Program-made: the position numbers and the translations under genes
Notes under the pieces: generated by a model
The model's input: only the letters and a program-made list of their open reading frames with translations
Told to the model about the DNA's origin: nothing
Databases searched by the model: none
Shown here: in pieces, positions 45,213 to 54,673 of the stretch
Layout: every line of letters starts with the position of its first letter
Position numbering within the stretch: position 1 is the stretch's first letter
Assembly: GCA_020636405.1 (NCBI GenBank)
Contig: JACJXW010000007.1
Coordinates: 62,001-126,000, forward strand
Reading direction: 5' to 3'
DNA: 64,000 bases
DNA from: Lewinellaceae bacterium
Lineage (GTDB): Bacteria > Bacteroidota > Bacteroidia > Chitinophagales > Saprospiraceae

Positions 45213-46379
45213 ATGAAATTGCGGATAATTATTGCGCTGATGGCGCTGGCGGCAAGCCCGGCATTCAGCCAGGGTATTGAGTTTTTCCACGGCAGTTGGG
45301 AAGAAGCGCTGGAGGAAGCAAAAAAGCAGGAAAAAGTCATCTTCATCGATGCCTATGCCACCTGGTGCGGGCCCTGCAAACGCATGTCCCGGGAAGTATT
45401 TCCCGACGAAAAAGTCGGTGAGTTCTACAACCGCCACTTCATCAATATGAAACTGGACATGGAAGCCGGCGAAGGGCTTACTTTCCGCAAGGCCTATCCG
45501 GTATCCGCCTTCCCCACCCTCTTCTTCATCAATGGGAAAGGGGAAGTGGTGGAAAAGGTGCGGGGCGCCCAGGATGTGGACGGTTTTCTCAAGCTGGGAG
45601 AAAAGGTGCTTGGCCTGGCCGATAACAGCGCCCAGTATGCCGAGGAATACGACAAAGGCAACCGTGACCCCGAGTTGATCTACAAGTACGTCAGGGCACT
45701 GAATAAAGCGGGCAAGCCCAGCCTCAGAATAGCCAATGAGTACCTCGACAACCAGGCCGAGCTCGGCACCGAATTCAACCTGCGGTTTATTCTGGAAGCA
45801 GCCGTCGAGGCCGATTCGAAGATATTCACCATGCTGGTCAACAACCGCAAGGCGCTTGAAGGCATCGTTGGAGAAGAAGCCGTACGGGAACAGATCCACA
45901 CCGCCTGCCAGGCCACCGTCCGCAAAGCCATCGAATTTGAGCACGAGGCACTGCTCCAGGAAGCGGCCGATAAAATGAAAAAACATTACCCGGAAAAAGC
46001 CGAGGCCTTTGAGCTTTCTTCACAACTGGATTTCTACCGCCATACGGGCGACGCTAAAAACTTTACGAAAACCAGTAAAAAGTACGCCAAAAAAGTGGCG
46101 GCCGACGACCCTGATGAACTGAACAAACTCTCCAGTGAGATGGCCGAAAGGTTCAGCAATGACCAGAGTGCCATGAAGGAGGCCGAAGAACTGGCCGGGC
46201 AGGCCGCTGAAAAAGGACAGCAGTACCAATACTACCTGAACTACGCCCAAATCCTCTACCTGAACGGTAAACAGGGAGAAGCGCGCAATGCAGCCGACAA
46301 ATCCCTGGAGCTGGCGCGCAGCGAAGGCCCTGCCGCCGTAATGATGGTGGAACGCTTCATCCAGCAAATGGGACTGTAA
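45213..46379 (+). CDS. thioredoxin-domain secreted protein with helical C-terminus
   Basis: 388 residues. Signal peptide (MKLRIIIALMALAASPAFSQ). Thioredoxin-like domain (about 25-140) with the active site TWCGPCKRMSREVF and a cis-Pro in SAFPTLFFI. The rest (about 150-388) is helical with TPR-like repeats, rich in Glu, Lys and Ala. The CxxC is intact, so it may act as a periplasmic disulphide reductase. The next gene has the same architecture, clearly a tandem duplication. Confidence 0.88.
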   Translation: MKLRIIIALMALAASPAFSQGIEFFHGSWEEALEEAKKQEKVIFIDAYATWCGPCKRMSREVFPDEKVGEFYNRHFINMKLDMEAGEGLTFRKAYPVSAFPTLFFINGKGEVVEKVRGAQDVDGFLKLGEKVLGLADNSAQYAEEYDKGNRDPELIYKYVRALNKAGKPSLRIANEYLDNQAELGTEFNLRFILEAAVEADSKIFTMLVNNRKALEGIVGEEAVREQIHTACQATVRKAIEFEHEALLQEAADKMKKHYPEKAEAFELSSQLDFYRHTGDAKNFTKTSKKYAKKVAADDPDELNKLSSEMAERFSNDQSAMKEAEELAGQAAEKGQQYQYYLNYAQILYLNGKQGEARNAADKSLELARSEGPAAVMMVERFIQQMGL

Positions 46380-46502
46380 CTGCCGGGCCTCATTCTCTTA
46401 TTTTACCTCCGGCATACAATTTTTAGAGGGAAACGGCCGTAATAACTGCACCAATCTGCACGGGCATATTGGCGCCATCATTTACCTAAACAAAACTACC
46501 GT

Positions 46503-47666
46503 ATGCGATCTTTACTGCTGTTGACCACCACTCTGATTTTTACTGCCAGCCTCTTCGCCCAGGAAGGCATCGATTTTTCCAAAAGCAACTGGAAAGATAT
46601 CCTCGCCAAGGCCAAAGCGGAAGACAAGGCCATCTTCATGGATGCCTATACTACCTGGTGCGGGCCCTGCAAAATGATGTCCAGACAGGTATTTACCGAT
46701 GCTTCCGTCGGAACGTTCTACAATGAAAACTTCATCAATGCCAAAATCGACATGGAAGCAGGAGAGGGGATAGAACTGGCCGAGCTCTACGAAGTACGGG
46801 CGTACCCCACCCTGTTGTTCATCGATGGAGATGGCCAACTGCTGCACCGCGCCGTTGGCTATCACGATGCCGAGCAATTCGTCAAACTGGGACGGGATGC
46901 ACTCGATCCTTCCAGCCGCCTCTCTACGATGTCCGCCCGCTTCGCCGAAGGGGATCGCAACCCGGAATTCCTCTACCGATACGCCCTGGCCGCCATGAAT
47001 TCCATGTCTCCGGATGCCGAGGCAGCGGTACAAACCTATCTGGAGAACAAGGAAGACTGGAGCGATGTGGAAACCATGCAACTCATATTTGAGTCCGCCG
47101 AGAGCGCCGATTCCAAATTGTTTGACTATATCATCGAAAAACGGGCCGCCTTCGCAGAGCTCTACGGGGAGTACAACGTACTGGGCAAGCTCCAGCAGAT
47201 GATCATCAGTTCGCTGGACCCCTCCGGTACGCCGGAAGAAACGCTGGCCAAGGCAGATGCCCAGTTTCAGAAAGCTTTTCCGGAGGACGCTGCCATGATG
47301 TCCGCCAACTTCCGAATGAATTACTTCCGGATGCTGGGCCAGGTTGATGAATTCGCTGAAACGGCCATCAACTACTACGAAAAATACGGCTCCGAAAGCT
47401 CTATGGAACTGAACAATATCGCCTGGTCCTTTTTCGAAAATGTAGAGGACCAAAAGATGCTGGAAAAGGCCGTTAAATGGGCAGAAAAATCCGTAGAATT
47501 GGAAGATGCCTATTACAACAACGATACTCTGGCTTCCCTCTACTACAAGACCGGGGACAAGAAAAAGGCAAAAAAAGCAGCAGAACACGCCATTGAACTG
47601 GCCAAGGAAAATGGCGAAGACTATTCGGCTACCAAAGAATTGCTGGATAAGATCAAGAAGATGTAG
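46503..47666 (+). CDS. thioredoxin-domain secreted protein, paralogue of the preceding gene
   Basis: 387 residues, same plan as its neighbour: signal peptide (MRSLLLLTTTLIFTASLFAQ), thioredoxin domain with TWCGPCKMMSRQVF and a cis-Pro in RAYPTLLFI, and a long helical C-terminus ending in clear TPR-like units (AVKWAEKSVELEDAYYNNDTLASLYYKTGDKKKAKKAA split across the last 80 residues). The two differ along most of the helical part, so the duplication is old. Both probably act on periplasmic proteins. Confidence 0.88.
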   Translation: MRSLLLLTTTLIFTASLFAQEGIDFSKSNWKDILAKAKAEDKAIFMDAYTTWCGPCKMMSRQVFTDASVGTFYNENFINAKIDMEAGEGIELAELYEVRAYPTLLFIDGDGQLLHRAVGYHDAEQFVKLGRDALDPSSRLSTMSARFAEGDRNPEFLYRYALAAMNSMSPDAEAAVQTYLENKEDWSDVETMQLIFESAESADSKLFDYIIEKRAAFAELYGEYNVLGKLQQMIISSLDPSGTPEETLAKADAQFQKAFPEDAAMMSANFRMNYFRMLGQVDEFAETAINYYEKYGSESSMELNNIAWSFFENVEDQKMLEKAVKWAEKSVELEDAYYNNDTLASLYYKTGDKKKAKKAAEHAIELAKENGEDYSATKELLDKIKKM

Positions 47667-47692
47667 CGGGCGGCAAAGCCCGGCTTTAGGCC

Positions 47693-47800
47693 AATGGAAC
47701 GCGAATGATCCAGGCCGAGCGGATCAACGCGGCTACCGACTCCTTCATCAGGCGGTAACTCCGCGAAAATCCCCGGCACCCGGGCCATCCGCGTTCCATT
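47693..47800. terminator. long-loop inverted repeat between convergent genes
   Basis: AATGGAACGCG (47693-47703) pairs with CGCGTTCCATT (47790-47800) across an 86-base loop. It sits between the thioredoxin gene and the convergent TonB receptor gene; a terminator role is inferred from position only. Confidence 0.35.
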
Positions 47801-47812
47801 CTCCTTCTTTCC

Positions 47813-50098
47813 TTAGAATTCATACTTCAAGAATACCGTCACATTCCTCCCTGGCTCATAGATCAGCCCCTGCACCGGCATATTGCGGTAGCCCCGGTTG
47901 AGGTGCTCGTAGTAATTCCGGTTAAAGAGGTTGAGTACGGCAGCGCCAACCGATAAACCCCGGAGGGGCTCTACATGGCCCTGCAGGTCAAACACACTGA
48001 AGCCAGGCGTCCTCGACTCGTCGAACGACCTGGCAAATCGTTCCTGATCGGCCACGAACCGCCCTTTAAAGTTGATGGAATAGCGCTCCCGCTCGTATCT
48101 CAGCCCGGTAGTACTGCTGAAGGGCGGGATCTCCGGCAAGGGTTCCTTCCAATCGAGATTGCGTGCGTGAGTATAAGCGGCGGTGGCGTACAGTTGCAAG
48201 TGTTCCATCAACTGTACAGTGGTTTCCAATTCGAATCCTTTCTGTACAGCGGCATCGATATTCTGAAAGCGCCGCGAGAAACGAGGCTGCTCCATCGGCA
48301 TATACTTTCGGGCAAGGGTAGAATCGACAGCAGCCGTAATGTAGTCCGTGATGTAAGAGTAAAATGCAGATAGCTTGAAGCCGAAGCGTTCCGATTGCCG
48401 GTTCAGGCTCCATTCCACCTGGTGGTTGGCTTCCGGCTGCAGCAGCGGGTTGCCAACGTACTCATAAGCATCGGCGCCCAGGGTGAAGTGGTTGATGAAC
48501 CGCTCTTCCATGCTGGCGGTGCGGGTGCCCCGCCCGAGGGCCAGTTGCGTGCTCCAGTGCTCATCCAGGCGATAATCAGCAGAGAGGTTGCCGCTGAAGT
48601 TCCACTCCGTTTCCGTGCCCATCGCGGGGTACAATTCGGCAAAGTCCGGCGCCGGGTTCAGGACTTTCGCCGCTACCCGGTCTACCCGAGCGCCTGCCGT
48701 CAGCGTGAGCTTCTCCGTCAGGAAGTACCGGGATTCGGCGAACAGGCCGACATCATTCAGGCGGGCGTCCTGCCAGATGAGGTCTTCAAACCGCATGGGC
48801 ATTTCCAGCGGTTCACCGGTCATCATATTGCGCTTGACCAGCCGAATGCGGCTGCCGTCGCGGGACAACCCGCGGAAGTCCAGCCCGGTGTACAGCTGCG
48901 ACCGGGCGCCGGGCTGCCAAGAGAGTTCCAGCTTCCCGCCAACGGTTAGGGCATCGACGGTGGCCAGAGCGTCCGTCATCATAAAGTTGGGCCGCAACTC
49001 ATTACTCATGATGTGATCTACGCTGGAAACAAAAGCCTTGAAAGTAGCGGAGTAAAGCTTCGGGCTGATGTTCTTGGCCAGATAGTCGAGCGATAGCACG
49101 CTGCTGTTGTCCTCGCGGGTATCCATGGGCAGCCCCACGTGGAGGATATCGCGGCCGAACGATTGGCGCCAGCCCAGTTGCAGCCGATGATCCTTAAGGG
49201 GGAGGAAGCCCAGCTTGGCAGCATAATCGTAAGATTTAAAGGCAGTGGGGATCTCCAGGCCGTCGCCGTTCTGGTAGTTTCCGAAATCGCGGGCGCCACC
49301 GTTGAGGGTGAAGTCATAGCCCTTGCCGGCACCGTTGAGGGTCAGCCGCGCCAGTTTCGAATCACCGTTAGATTCGTAACCACTCTCCACGGCGCCCCCG
49401 ATGGTAAAGGCTCCGGCAGGCTCCGGTTGCTGCGTGATGATGTTGATCACACCGCCCATGGTTTGCCCGTACCGTACACTGAACGGCCCCTTGATCAATT
49501 CGATGCGCTCCACTTCCTCCGGTGCTACGTGGGTGGTGATGGGGTCCATTCGGTTGGGACAGGCGTGCATCACCTGAACGCCGCCGTCGTACTGCACATT
49601 GAGCTGTTCGTTGCGGAACGCGCGAAAGACGGGGTCCATGGCGTAACCGCCTCGTTTAACCAACCCGAAACCAGGGGTGTCTTTGAAAAGGTCGCCCACA
49701 TCCTTGGGGTGGCTGACGTGCCGGGCAAAATCGACGATGACATCCGACTGGGCGGCATTGTCCATTTTGCTGCCCTGGACGAGGATGTTCTCAATGAGGA
49801 TGGGCATGCTCTGGAGTTGCAGCCGCAACTCGCCGGGCGCCGCTTCCACTTGATACTTCAGGGGTTCGTAACCTATGTGTTGTACGATGATGGTGTAAGC
49901 GCCGGTTTCAGGAACTTCCAGTTCGAAGCGCCCCTGCTCATCGGCATAAGCGCCGGAAGAAACGCCTTCTACGGCAAGCGCGGCAAAACTCAGCGGCTTT
50001 TGCGTTTCGGCATCAGCCACACTGCCGGAGATCATCTGCTGGCCAAAGGCCAGAAATGGTAAAACAATAGCCACCAATAACGATAGTATATTTTTCAT
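47813..50098 (-). CDS. TonB-dependent receptor, OprC/NosA-like copper receptor
   Basis: 761 residues from the ATG at 50098. Signal peptide (MKNILSLLVAIVLPFLAFGQ), carboxypeptidase-like regulatory domain (about 22-105, ISGSVADAETQKPLSFAALAV), plug (about 115-235) and 22-strand barrel. The plug has VMHACPNRMDPITTHV, a CxxxM followed by DP and T, which is the copper-binding motif region of OprC/NosA outer-membrane copper receptors. The barrel ends VFLKYEF with a terminal Phe. It would import copper for nitrous oxide reductase, whose cluster is transcribed on the same strand just upstream. Confidence 0.9.
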   Translation of the reverse strand: MKNILSLLVAIVLPFLAFGQQMISGSVADAETQKPLSFAALAVEGVSSGAYADEQGRFELEVPETGAYTIIVQHIGYEPLKYQVEAAPGELRLQLQSMPILIENILVQGSKMDNAAQSDVIVDFARHVSHPKDVGDLFKDTPGFGLVKRGGYAMDPVFRAFRNEQLNVQYDGGVQVMHACPNRMDPITTHVAPEEVERIELIKGPFSVRYGQTMGGVINIITQQPEPAGAFTIGGAVESGYESNGDSKLARLTLNGAGKGYDFTLNGGARDFGNYQNGDGLEIPTAFKSYDYAAKLGFLPLKDHRLQLGWRQSFGRDILHVGLPMDTREDNSSVLSLDYLAKNISPKLYSATFKAFVSSVDHIMSNELRPNFMMTDALATVDALTVGGKLELSWQPGARSQLYTGLDFRGLSRDGSRIRLVKRNMMTGEPLEMPMRFEDLIWQDARLNDVGLFAESRYFLTEKLTLTAGARVDRVAAKVLNPAPDFAELYPAMGTETEWNFSGNLSADYRLDEHWSTQLALGRGTRTASMEERFINHFTLGADAYEYVGNPLLQPEANHQVEWSLNRQSERFGFKLSAFYSYITDYITAAVDSTLARKYMPMEQPRFSRRFQNIDAAVQKGFELETTVQLMEHLQLYATAAYTHARNLDWKEPLPEIPPFSSTTGLRYERERYSINFKGRFVADQERFARSFDESRTPGFSVFDLQGHVEPLRGLSVGAAVLNLFNRNYYEHLNRGYRNMPVQGLIYEPGRNVTVFLKYEF

Positions 50099-50266
50099 GT
50101 CTGAAAAATTCTGTTGAATTAGGAAATGCCTCCGGAGGGCAGGAAGAATAGGGAGCGGCCCATAGGGCACGAGCCTGCCATATCGGGTATCTCCACCGCA
50201 TTTCTACACTAAAATGCAGTACTAGTGCCACATCCGGATCTGTATGTAAAATAGGAGAGGATACCT

Positions 50267-50650
50267 TTACACCCAGGGCGGGCGAAACAAAGAAAGGCTC
50301 CATTCAACAGAATGAGGAGGCAGGTAATAAAATCCGGATTTTCCCAAAAGCTCCTCCCGCGAAAACCCGGGTTTCAGCAGATGGGATACAGGCAGCGCAT
50401 AGAACGGCGCCCGCTCCTCCGGAACAGGCATTTTCGCCGTGCCGGCCGCATCTTCCGGCGGCTCGGTTTCGATTATATTCTGCAAGTAGCACTTACCCTG
50501 GCACATCAGCAGGGGTTCGTCCTTATTGATGCAGTGCCGTTCAGCCACCTGCTCCTGATTAGCCCAGAACCACAGTCCGATCACCGCTTCCCTGCCGCTT
50601 TGCAGGAAGAGCGCTCCGATCAGTAATATGAGGAGTAACCTGTGGTGCAT
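50267..50650 (-). CDS. small Cys-containing protein associated with copper receptors, unknown function
   Basis: 127 residues. N-terminal signal-like or membrane helix (MHHRLLLILLIGALFLQSG). The conserved segment ERHCINKDEPLLMCQGKCYLQ has three Cys in a C-x10-C-x3-C arrangement, seen in short bacteroidotal proteins next to copper or nos receptors. The rest is Pro-rich and ends SLFRPPWV. It could bind copper in the periplasm or form a small copper-handling partner for the receptor. Function unproven. Confidence 0.7.
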   Translation of the reverse strand: MHHRLLLILLIGALFLQSGREAVIGLWFWANQEQVAERHCINKDEPLLMCQGKCYLQNIIETEPPEDAAGTAKMPVPEERAPFYALPVSHLLKPGFSREELLGKSGFYYLPPHSVEWSLSLFRPPWV

Positions 50651-50788
50651 GTTTGAATTGAAGACAGCGGCTACCTGCCTCCGAGCGATTTACCGGACGA
50701 AGATAGGTAGCCGGTTGTACAAAATGAAAAAGGTGCGCCTTTTTGTTTAGGCAATAGATCACATAAGCATACCAACACCTCTAGGGTT

Positions 50789-51523
50789 TTAGATACGCAG
50801 CGCCCCTTCCAGTTCCACCGCATGCGGGAACAGAATATTGTTCTCCAGGTGCACATGCTGGTGCAGGTCTTCCTCGAACTCTTGCAGCAGGGCGTAAAGC
50901 ACCCGGTACGTATTACAGGCGCCTTCCGGTGGGGTGAAGCCGTTGCTCAGCTGGCGGATCTCCGCCATGGTACTTCCGGCAGACTCATGCTCATGTTCCA
51001 TCACCCGGATGGGGTTTTGCGCAGAATGGAAAGGAGGAGCCGCTACTGTCTCTCCTGCCTCTTTGGCCTTCCACATTTCCTTCACATAGGGAAACAGAAT
51101 GAGCTCCTCTTTCCTGAGATGCGCAAACAATTCTTCCGCCAACAGCTCCAGTTTACCGGCAATCGTTACGGTTTCCGGATAGGCATGGCCGTGCACTCTG
51201 GCTACCTTTCGGGAGTATTCCAGCAATTGCGGCAGCTTCTCCTGCACATAAGTATGGTGGATGTTGATGATGTAATCGATGAGGAAGGGCAATGCCCACT
51301 CGTTGAACTGCAGGCGCTGCCCGGAGGGGCGCTCTTCCAGCCGGACGAGCTTGTCTTCCAGTTCCGCCAGCGGCACGCCTTTCTGATTGCATACTTCCGC
51401 TACGGTCTTTTTACCTCCACAGCAAAAGTCGATGCCGTATTGCTTGAATACGCCTGCCGCCCGGTAATCTCCCGCAACCAGTTCTCCTACCGTCTTCGTT
51501 TGAATTTCTTTTTGATCTATCAT
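50789..51523 (-). CDS. ric: iron-sulfur cluster repair di-iron protein (RIC/ScdA/YtfE)
   Basis: 244 residues. The N-terminal ScdA domain has the conserved GIDFCCGGKKTVAEVC block (Cys-Cys-Gly-Gly). The C-terminal hemerythrin-like domain has HHTYVQEKLPQL, HLRKEELILFPYV, MEHEHESAG and HLENNILFPHAV, giving the di-iron ligands (His and Glu). By family it repairs Fe-S and di-iron sites damaged by nitric oxide or peroxide, which fits its place in a nitrogen-oxide cluster. Length (about 240) is normal. Confidence 0.94.
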   Translation of the reverse strand: MIDQKEIQTKTVGELVAGDYRAAGVFKQYGIDFCCGGKKTVAEVCNQKGVPLAELEDKLVRLEERPSGQRLQFNEWALPFLIDYIINIHHTYVQEKLPQLLEYSRKVARVHGHAYPETVTIAGKLELLAEELFAHLRKEELILFPYVKEMWKAKEAGETVAAPPFHSAQNPIRVMEHEHESAGSTMAEIRQLSNGFTPPEGACNTYRVLYALLQEFEEDLHQHVHLENNILFPHAVELEGALRI

Positions 51524-51610
51524 AGGTGATGATTTTTTTATTGTGAATTAATTCCTGCCGGAGTAATTGTTCGATCCCGGCCTCTTTAGCCGGTAGGGGC
51601 TTCTGCTCGC

Positions 51611-51700
51611 GAAGGCAGGGTTACCTACTTCCGATCCTGACGAATGCTTCGCATTGTCAGGACCCTGACCGTGAGCGTCAGGGCTTCCGACTTCCGCCTT
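51611..51700. repeat. dispersed repeat with two hairpins
   Basis: CTGACGAATGC and GCATTGTCAG (51637-51660) form one near-perfect stem, and CCCTGAC and GTCAGGG (51663-51683) a second. They are flanked by ACTTCCGA-type words; the TTCCGACTTCCG word at the right edge (51684-51695) recurs in-frame at 60.66-60.68 kb. It fills most of the gap between ric and nosY. Confidence 0.65.
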
Positions 51701-51702
51701 GG

Positions 51703-52485
51703 TCAAAAGTCCTTCCGCGCCGCTACCCAGCGGATCCCCAGGGCGGGTAGCACCACCCACAGCAAAAGCACCCCAAGAGAACAGGCCATACCCAGCAGGG
51801 TGCCCATGAAATTCTGAATAACCGCCCCGGTATAGCCCATCAGCGCCGAAATATCGAGCTTCAGCAGGATGAGGATACGGGACAAGTCGATCGGGTTGAA
51901 CAGGGAGGCGCCAATAGCGAAGCTTTCCAAAGGATAATCGCTAAACAGAGACAGCGCCAGCAGGAACAGCCCATCGTATATGACGGCAAAGAACAGCCAC
52001 ACCAGAATGGCGAGCCCAAATCCCTTAATGCGGTTCTCATTGCGCAGAGCGATGAAAAAAGCAATGGCTGAAAAGATGAAAGACAGGAACAGGCCCACCA
52101 GCAGCAGTACGCTGAAGTTCCAGATCTCTGTAGAACTAAAGATGCCGTACAACACAAAGGGCACTCCTACCCCCAGCAGCAGGCTGATGGCCAGCGAACA
52201 GGCAACGCCCAGGTACTGCCCAAAGAAAATGTGGTTGCGCCGTATGGGTTGCGCCAGCAACAGTTCGGCAAATTCCCTCGAGTTGTAATAATACATCACT
52301 CCAAACATGGTGGCGATAAGGGGCACCAGCACCAGGATGATGTTCATCAGGCTGATGATGGCCTTCGACAAACCGCCGCCGAGCCACAACAACGATATCG
52401 TGAGCAGAAAGTAGAAGGCTCCGTATATATACAGCCAACGGCTGCGCGTGAGGTCGAAAAAGCTGTATTTCAATATCTTGAACAT
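51703..52485 (-). CDS. nosY: ABC transporter permease of the nos cluster (NosY)
   Basis: 260 residues from the ATG at 52485 (an earlier in-frame start lies 18 codons upstream and overlaps nothing useful). Six membrane helices. The family blocks KYSFFDLTRSRWLYIYGAFYFLL, MYYYNSREFAELLLAQPIRRNHIFF and LFNPIDLSRILILLKLD are typical of NosY-like type-2 ABC permeases. With NosF and NosD it supplies a factor (probably sulfur-containing, for CuZ) to periplasmic NosZ. Confidence 0.92.
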   Translation of the reverse strand: MFKILKYSFFDLTRSRWLYIYGAFYFLLTISLLWLGGGLSKAIISLMNIILVLVPLIATMFGVMYYYNSREFAELLLAQPIRRNHIFFGQYLGVACSLAISLLLGVGVPFVLYGIFSSTEIWNFSVLLLVGLFLSFIFSAIAFFIALRNENRIKGFGLAILVWLFFAVIYDGLFLLALSLFSDYPLESFAIGASLFNPIDLSRILILLKLDISALMGYTGAVIQNFMGTLLGMACSLGVLLLWVVLPALGIRWVAARKDF

Positions 52486-52573
52486 GATCGTTTGTTTTTT
52501 GGATTCGGTTTTTAGTGTCCGCTGTTCGGTATTCGCCAAATCCGAACAGCAAATAGCGAGTACCGAACACCGT

Positions 52574-53338
52574 TTACAATGCCTTCAACACCAACTTTGC
52601 CGCCTTCTCCCCATGTCCATTGGAGCTAAACCCCAATTCTCCCTCCCGCAGTATCCGGGCGATCGCACGTTCCAGACTGGTGGCGTCGTATTTTTCCTTC
52701 AACTCCTGGAGGCCGCCCTGAAAGTGAATGCGCCCTTCGAGCAGGAAGACCACTTCGTCGGCCATTTCTTCGACGAAGCTCATGATGTGCGTGGTAATGA
52801 GGATGTGTTTCCCCTTTTCCTTTTCCTGGCGGAGCAATTCCTTCAGGTGCAGCATGGCCACGGGGTCCAGCCCGCTGGTGGGTTCATCCAGGATGAGCAC
52901 CGGGCTGTCGTACATCATGGCCAGTACGATGTTGACCTTTTGCCGGGTGCCTCCGGATAAGGCGGCCAGGCGGCTGTCGAGATAGGGCTGCAGCGCGAAG
53001 AGGCCGATGAGGCGCTCCGCATCGGGCTGCCCCCCCCTCAGGTCCTGGATCATCCGGAGCAGTTCTTTCACAGCCAGGTTTTCCGGAAAGCGGGCGATCT
53101 GTGGCAGGTAGTCGATCTGCCGGCGATAGGCCCAGCTCCCACTGATGTCTTCTCCCTGAAAACGGATGCATCCTTTATCCGGCAGGGCCATACCCAGGAT
53201 GCTCTTGATGAGGGTAGTCTTACCCGAGCCATTGGGCCCAAGGATAGCGGTTATACCGGGCCGTTTAAATTCCAGGTTTATTCCCTTCAGTACTTTCTGT
53301 TTGCCGAATGATTTTTGAAGGTTCTCTATAGCGATCAT
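52574..53338 (-). CDS. nosF: ABC transporter ATP-binding protein of the nos cluster (NosF)
   Basis: 254 residues. Walker A GPNGSGKTTLIK, Q loop (DYLPQIARFPENL), signature LSGGTRQKVN, Walker B VLILDEPTSGLDP and the switch His (TTHIMSF). It drives the NosFYD exporter required for CuZ assembly of nitrous oxide reductase. It lies between nosD (7 bases upstream) and nosY (88 bases downstream). Confidence 0.93.
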   Translation of the reverse strand: MIAIENLQKSFGKQKVLKGINLEFKRPGITAILGPNGSGKTTLIKSILGMALPDKGCIRFQGEDISGSWAYRRQIDYLPQIARFPENLAVKELLRMIQDLRGGQPDAERLIGLFALQPYLDSRLAALSGGTRQKVNIVLAMMYDSPVLILDEPTSGLDPVAMLHLKELLRQEKEKGKHILITTHIMSFVEEMADEVVFLLEGRIHFQGGLQELKEKYDATSLERAIARILREGELGFSSNGHGEKAAKLVLKAL

Positions 53339-53345
53339 CAGAAGG

Positions 53346-54593
53346 TCAGTTTATCTTTTGAAAATTAAGCTTTTGCATGGACGGGGCATTGTCGGCTACA
53401 TTTGCCGGCGTAAGCACCGGGCTGACTTTTTCAGAAAAATTGAGCAGGTCGACAAAAAGGCTGCGCAGCAGCACCATTGCCTCCGGCGTCCGGTTGACTA
53501 TGTAGTTGAACAACTTGACGGGATGGTAAGGCACGTCGCCAATGCCATCTCTGCCCAGGTCATATCCGTTGTAGTCGGTCCAGTAGTTGCCGTCGAACGA
53601 GTTGTTGTTCGGGGCGCTGTTCAACGACAGGTCGAAGGTATTGTGGAGGAAGTTGTTGGCGTTCACCTCATTGTCGAGGCAACCGCCTGACATCTTGATG
53701 GCCCACCCGTTGTGGTTGAATTCATTGTATTGGTACCGGATACGGGTAGAACCCTCTACGTAAATGCCGATGGTATTTTCCAGGAAAACATTATTTCTGA
53801 TCTCCGCATCGTAGATCTCCTTGAGCAGCAGCCCGTAAGAAGCACGCCCCCAGTTGAATTCGAAGTGGTTTTCCCACATATCTATATTGCGGGAAAACAT
53901 GACCGCCACGCCGGCGCCGTTGCGGCGGAAAGCATTCTGAAAATAATCGTCATCATTGGAAAACATGAAGTGCAGGCCGTAGCGCAGGTTGTCCTCGCTG
54001 ATGTTGTACCGGACGCGGCTGTCGTCAACAAACTCGAAGTAAATGCCGTCGCGGTGGCCACGCACCTGATTATTTTCCACCAGCATCCGTTTGCAGTACC
54101 ACAGATGGATGGCGTTGCCGGAAGACATTTCATGCACTGCCTCTCCTTCGATGATATTGTCCGTAACCAGGCCGTCGGTGCAGTGTTCGAGGTAGATACC
54201 GAAGAAGGTGTTTTCCAGGCGATTGTTGCGGATGGTAAAATCCTTCACCCGCCGCATGCGGATACCTGCCCGGTCTTCCAGGTAGCTGGTGCCCACGTTG
54301 CGGACCACCAGCCCCTCAATGGCAACACCGCTGGCTATGACTGTAAAGATCTCTGTTTCGTTTTCACCGTCGATCACGGGCCAGCCTTCTCCTTTCAGGC
54401 GCAGGGCTTTATCGATCAGAATATTGCCCTCCTGATAGAGGCCGCTTTTGATGAGTATCTCGTCGCCGGCATTGGCGGTGGTAATGGCTTGCCCGATGGT
54501 ATTGCATTCACAGCCGGGGCAAACGGTTACCGTGGCTGCCCGTATGGCCAAGGTGGCGAGCAGCAAAGCTGAAAGAATAATTGTTTTGCGCAT
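53346..54593 (-). CDS. nosD: nitrous oxide reductase maturation protein NosD
   Basis: 415 residues with a signal peptide (MRKTIILSALLLATLAIRAA). The body is a right-handed parallel beta-helix of repeated pectin-lyase-like units (for example RNNRLENTFFGIYLEHCTDG and DNEVNANNFLHNTFDLSLN) in a run of about eleven turns. The NosD-specific sites include CPGCECNTIGQAI near the N-terminus. It is the periplasmic partner of NosFY. Good length for the family (about 400-450). Confidence 0.95.
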   Translation of the reverse strand: MRKTIILSALLLATLAIRAATVTVCPGCECNTIGQAITTANAGDEILIKSGLYQEGNILIDKALRLKGEGWPVIDGENETEIFTVIASGVAIEGLVVRNVGTSYLEDRAGIRMRRVKDFTIRNNRLENTFFGIYLEHCTDGLVTDNIIEGEAVHEMSSGNAIHLWYCKRMLVENNQVRGHRDGIYFEFVDDSRVRYNISEDNLRYGLHFMFSNDDDYFQNAFRRNGAGVAVMFSRNIDMWENHFEFNWGRASYGLLLKEIYDAEIRNNVFLENTIGIYVEGSTRIRYQYNEFNHNGWAIKMSGGCLDNEVNANNFLHNTFDLSLNSAPNNNSFDGNYWTDYNGYDLGRDGIGDVPYHPVKLFNYIVNRTPEAMVLLRSLFVDLLNFSEKVSPVLTPANVADNAPSMQKLNFQKIN

Positions 54594-54673
54594 CTTTCTG
54601 GTTTTTTGGCAAGGAGGCCGAAGCCACCCTTGCCATTACCAACTTAGTTGAAACTGGCTTTTGCTAAAATCGC

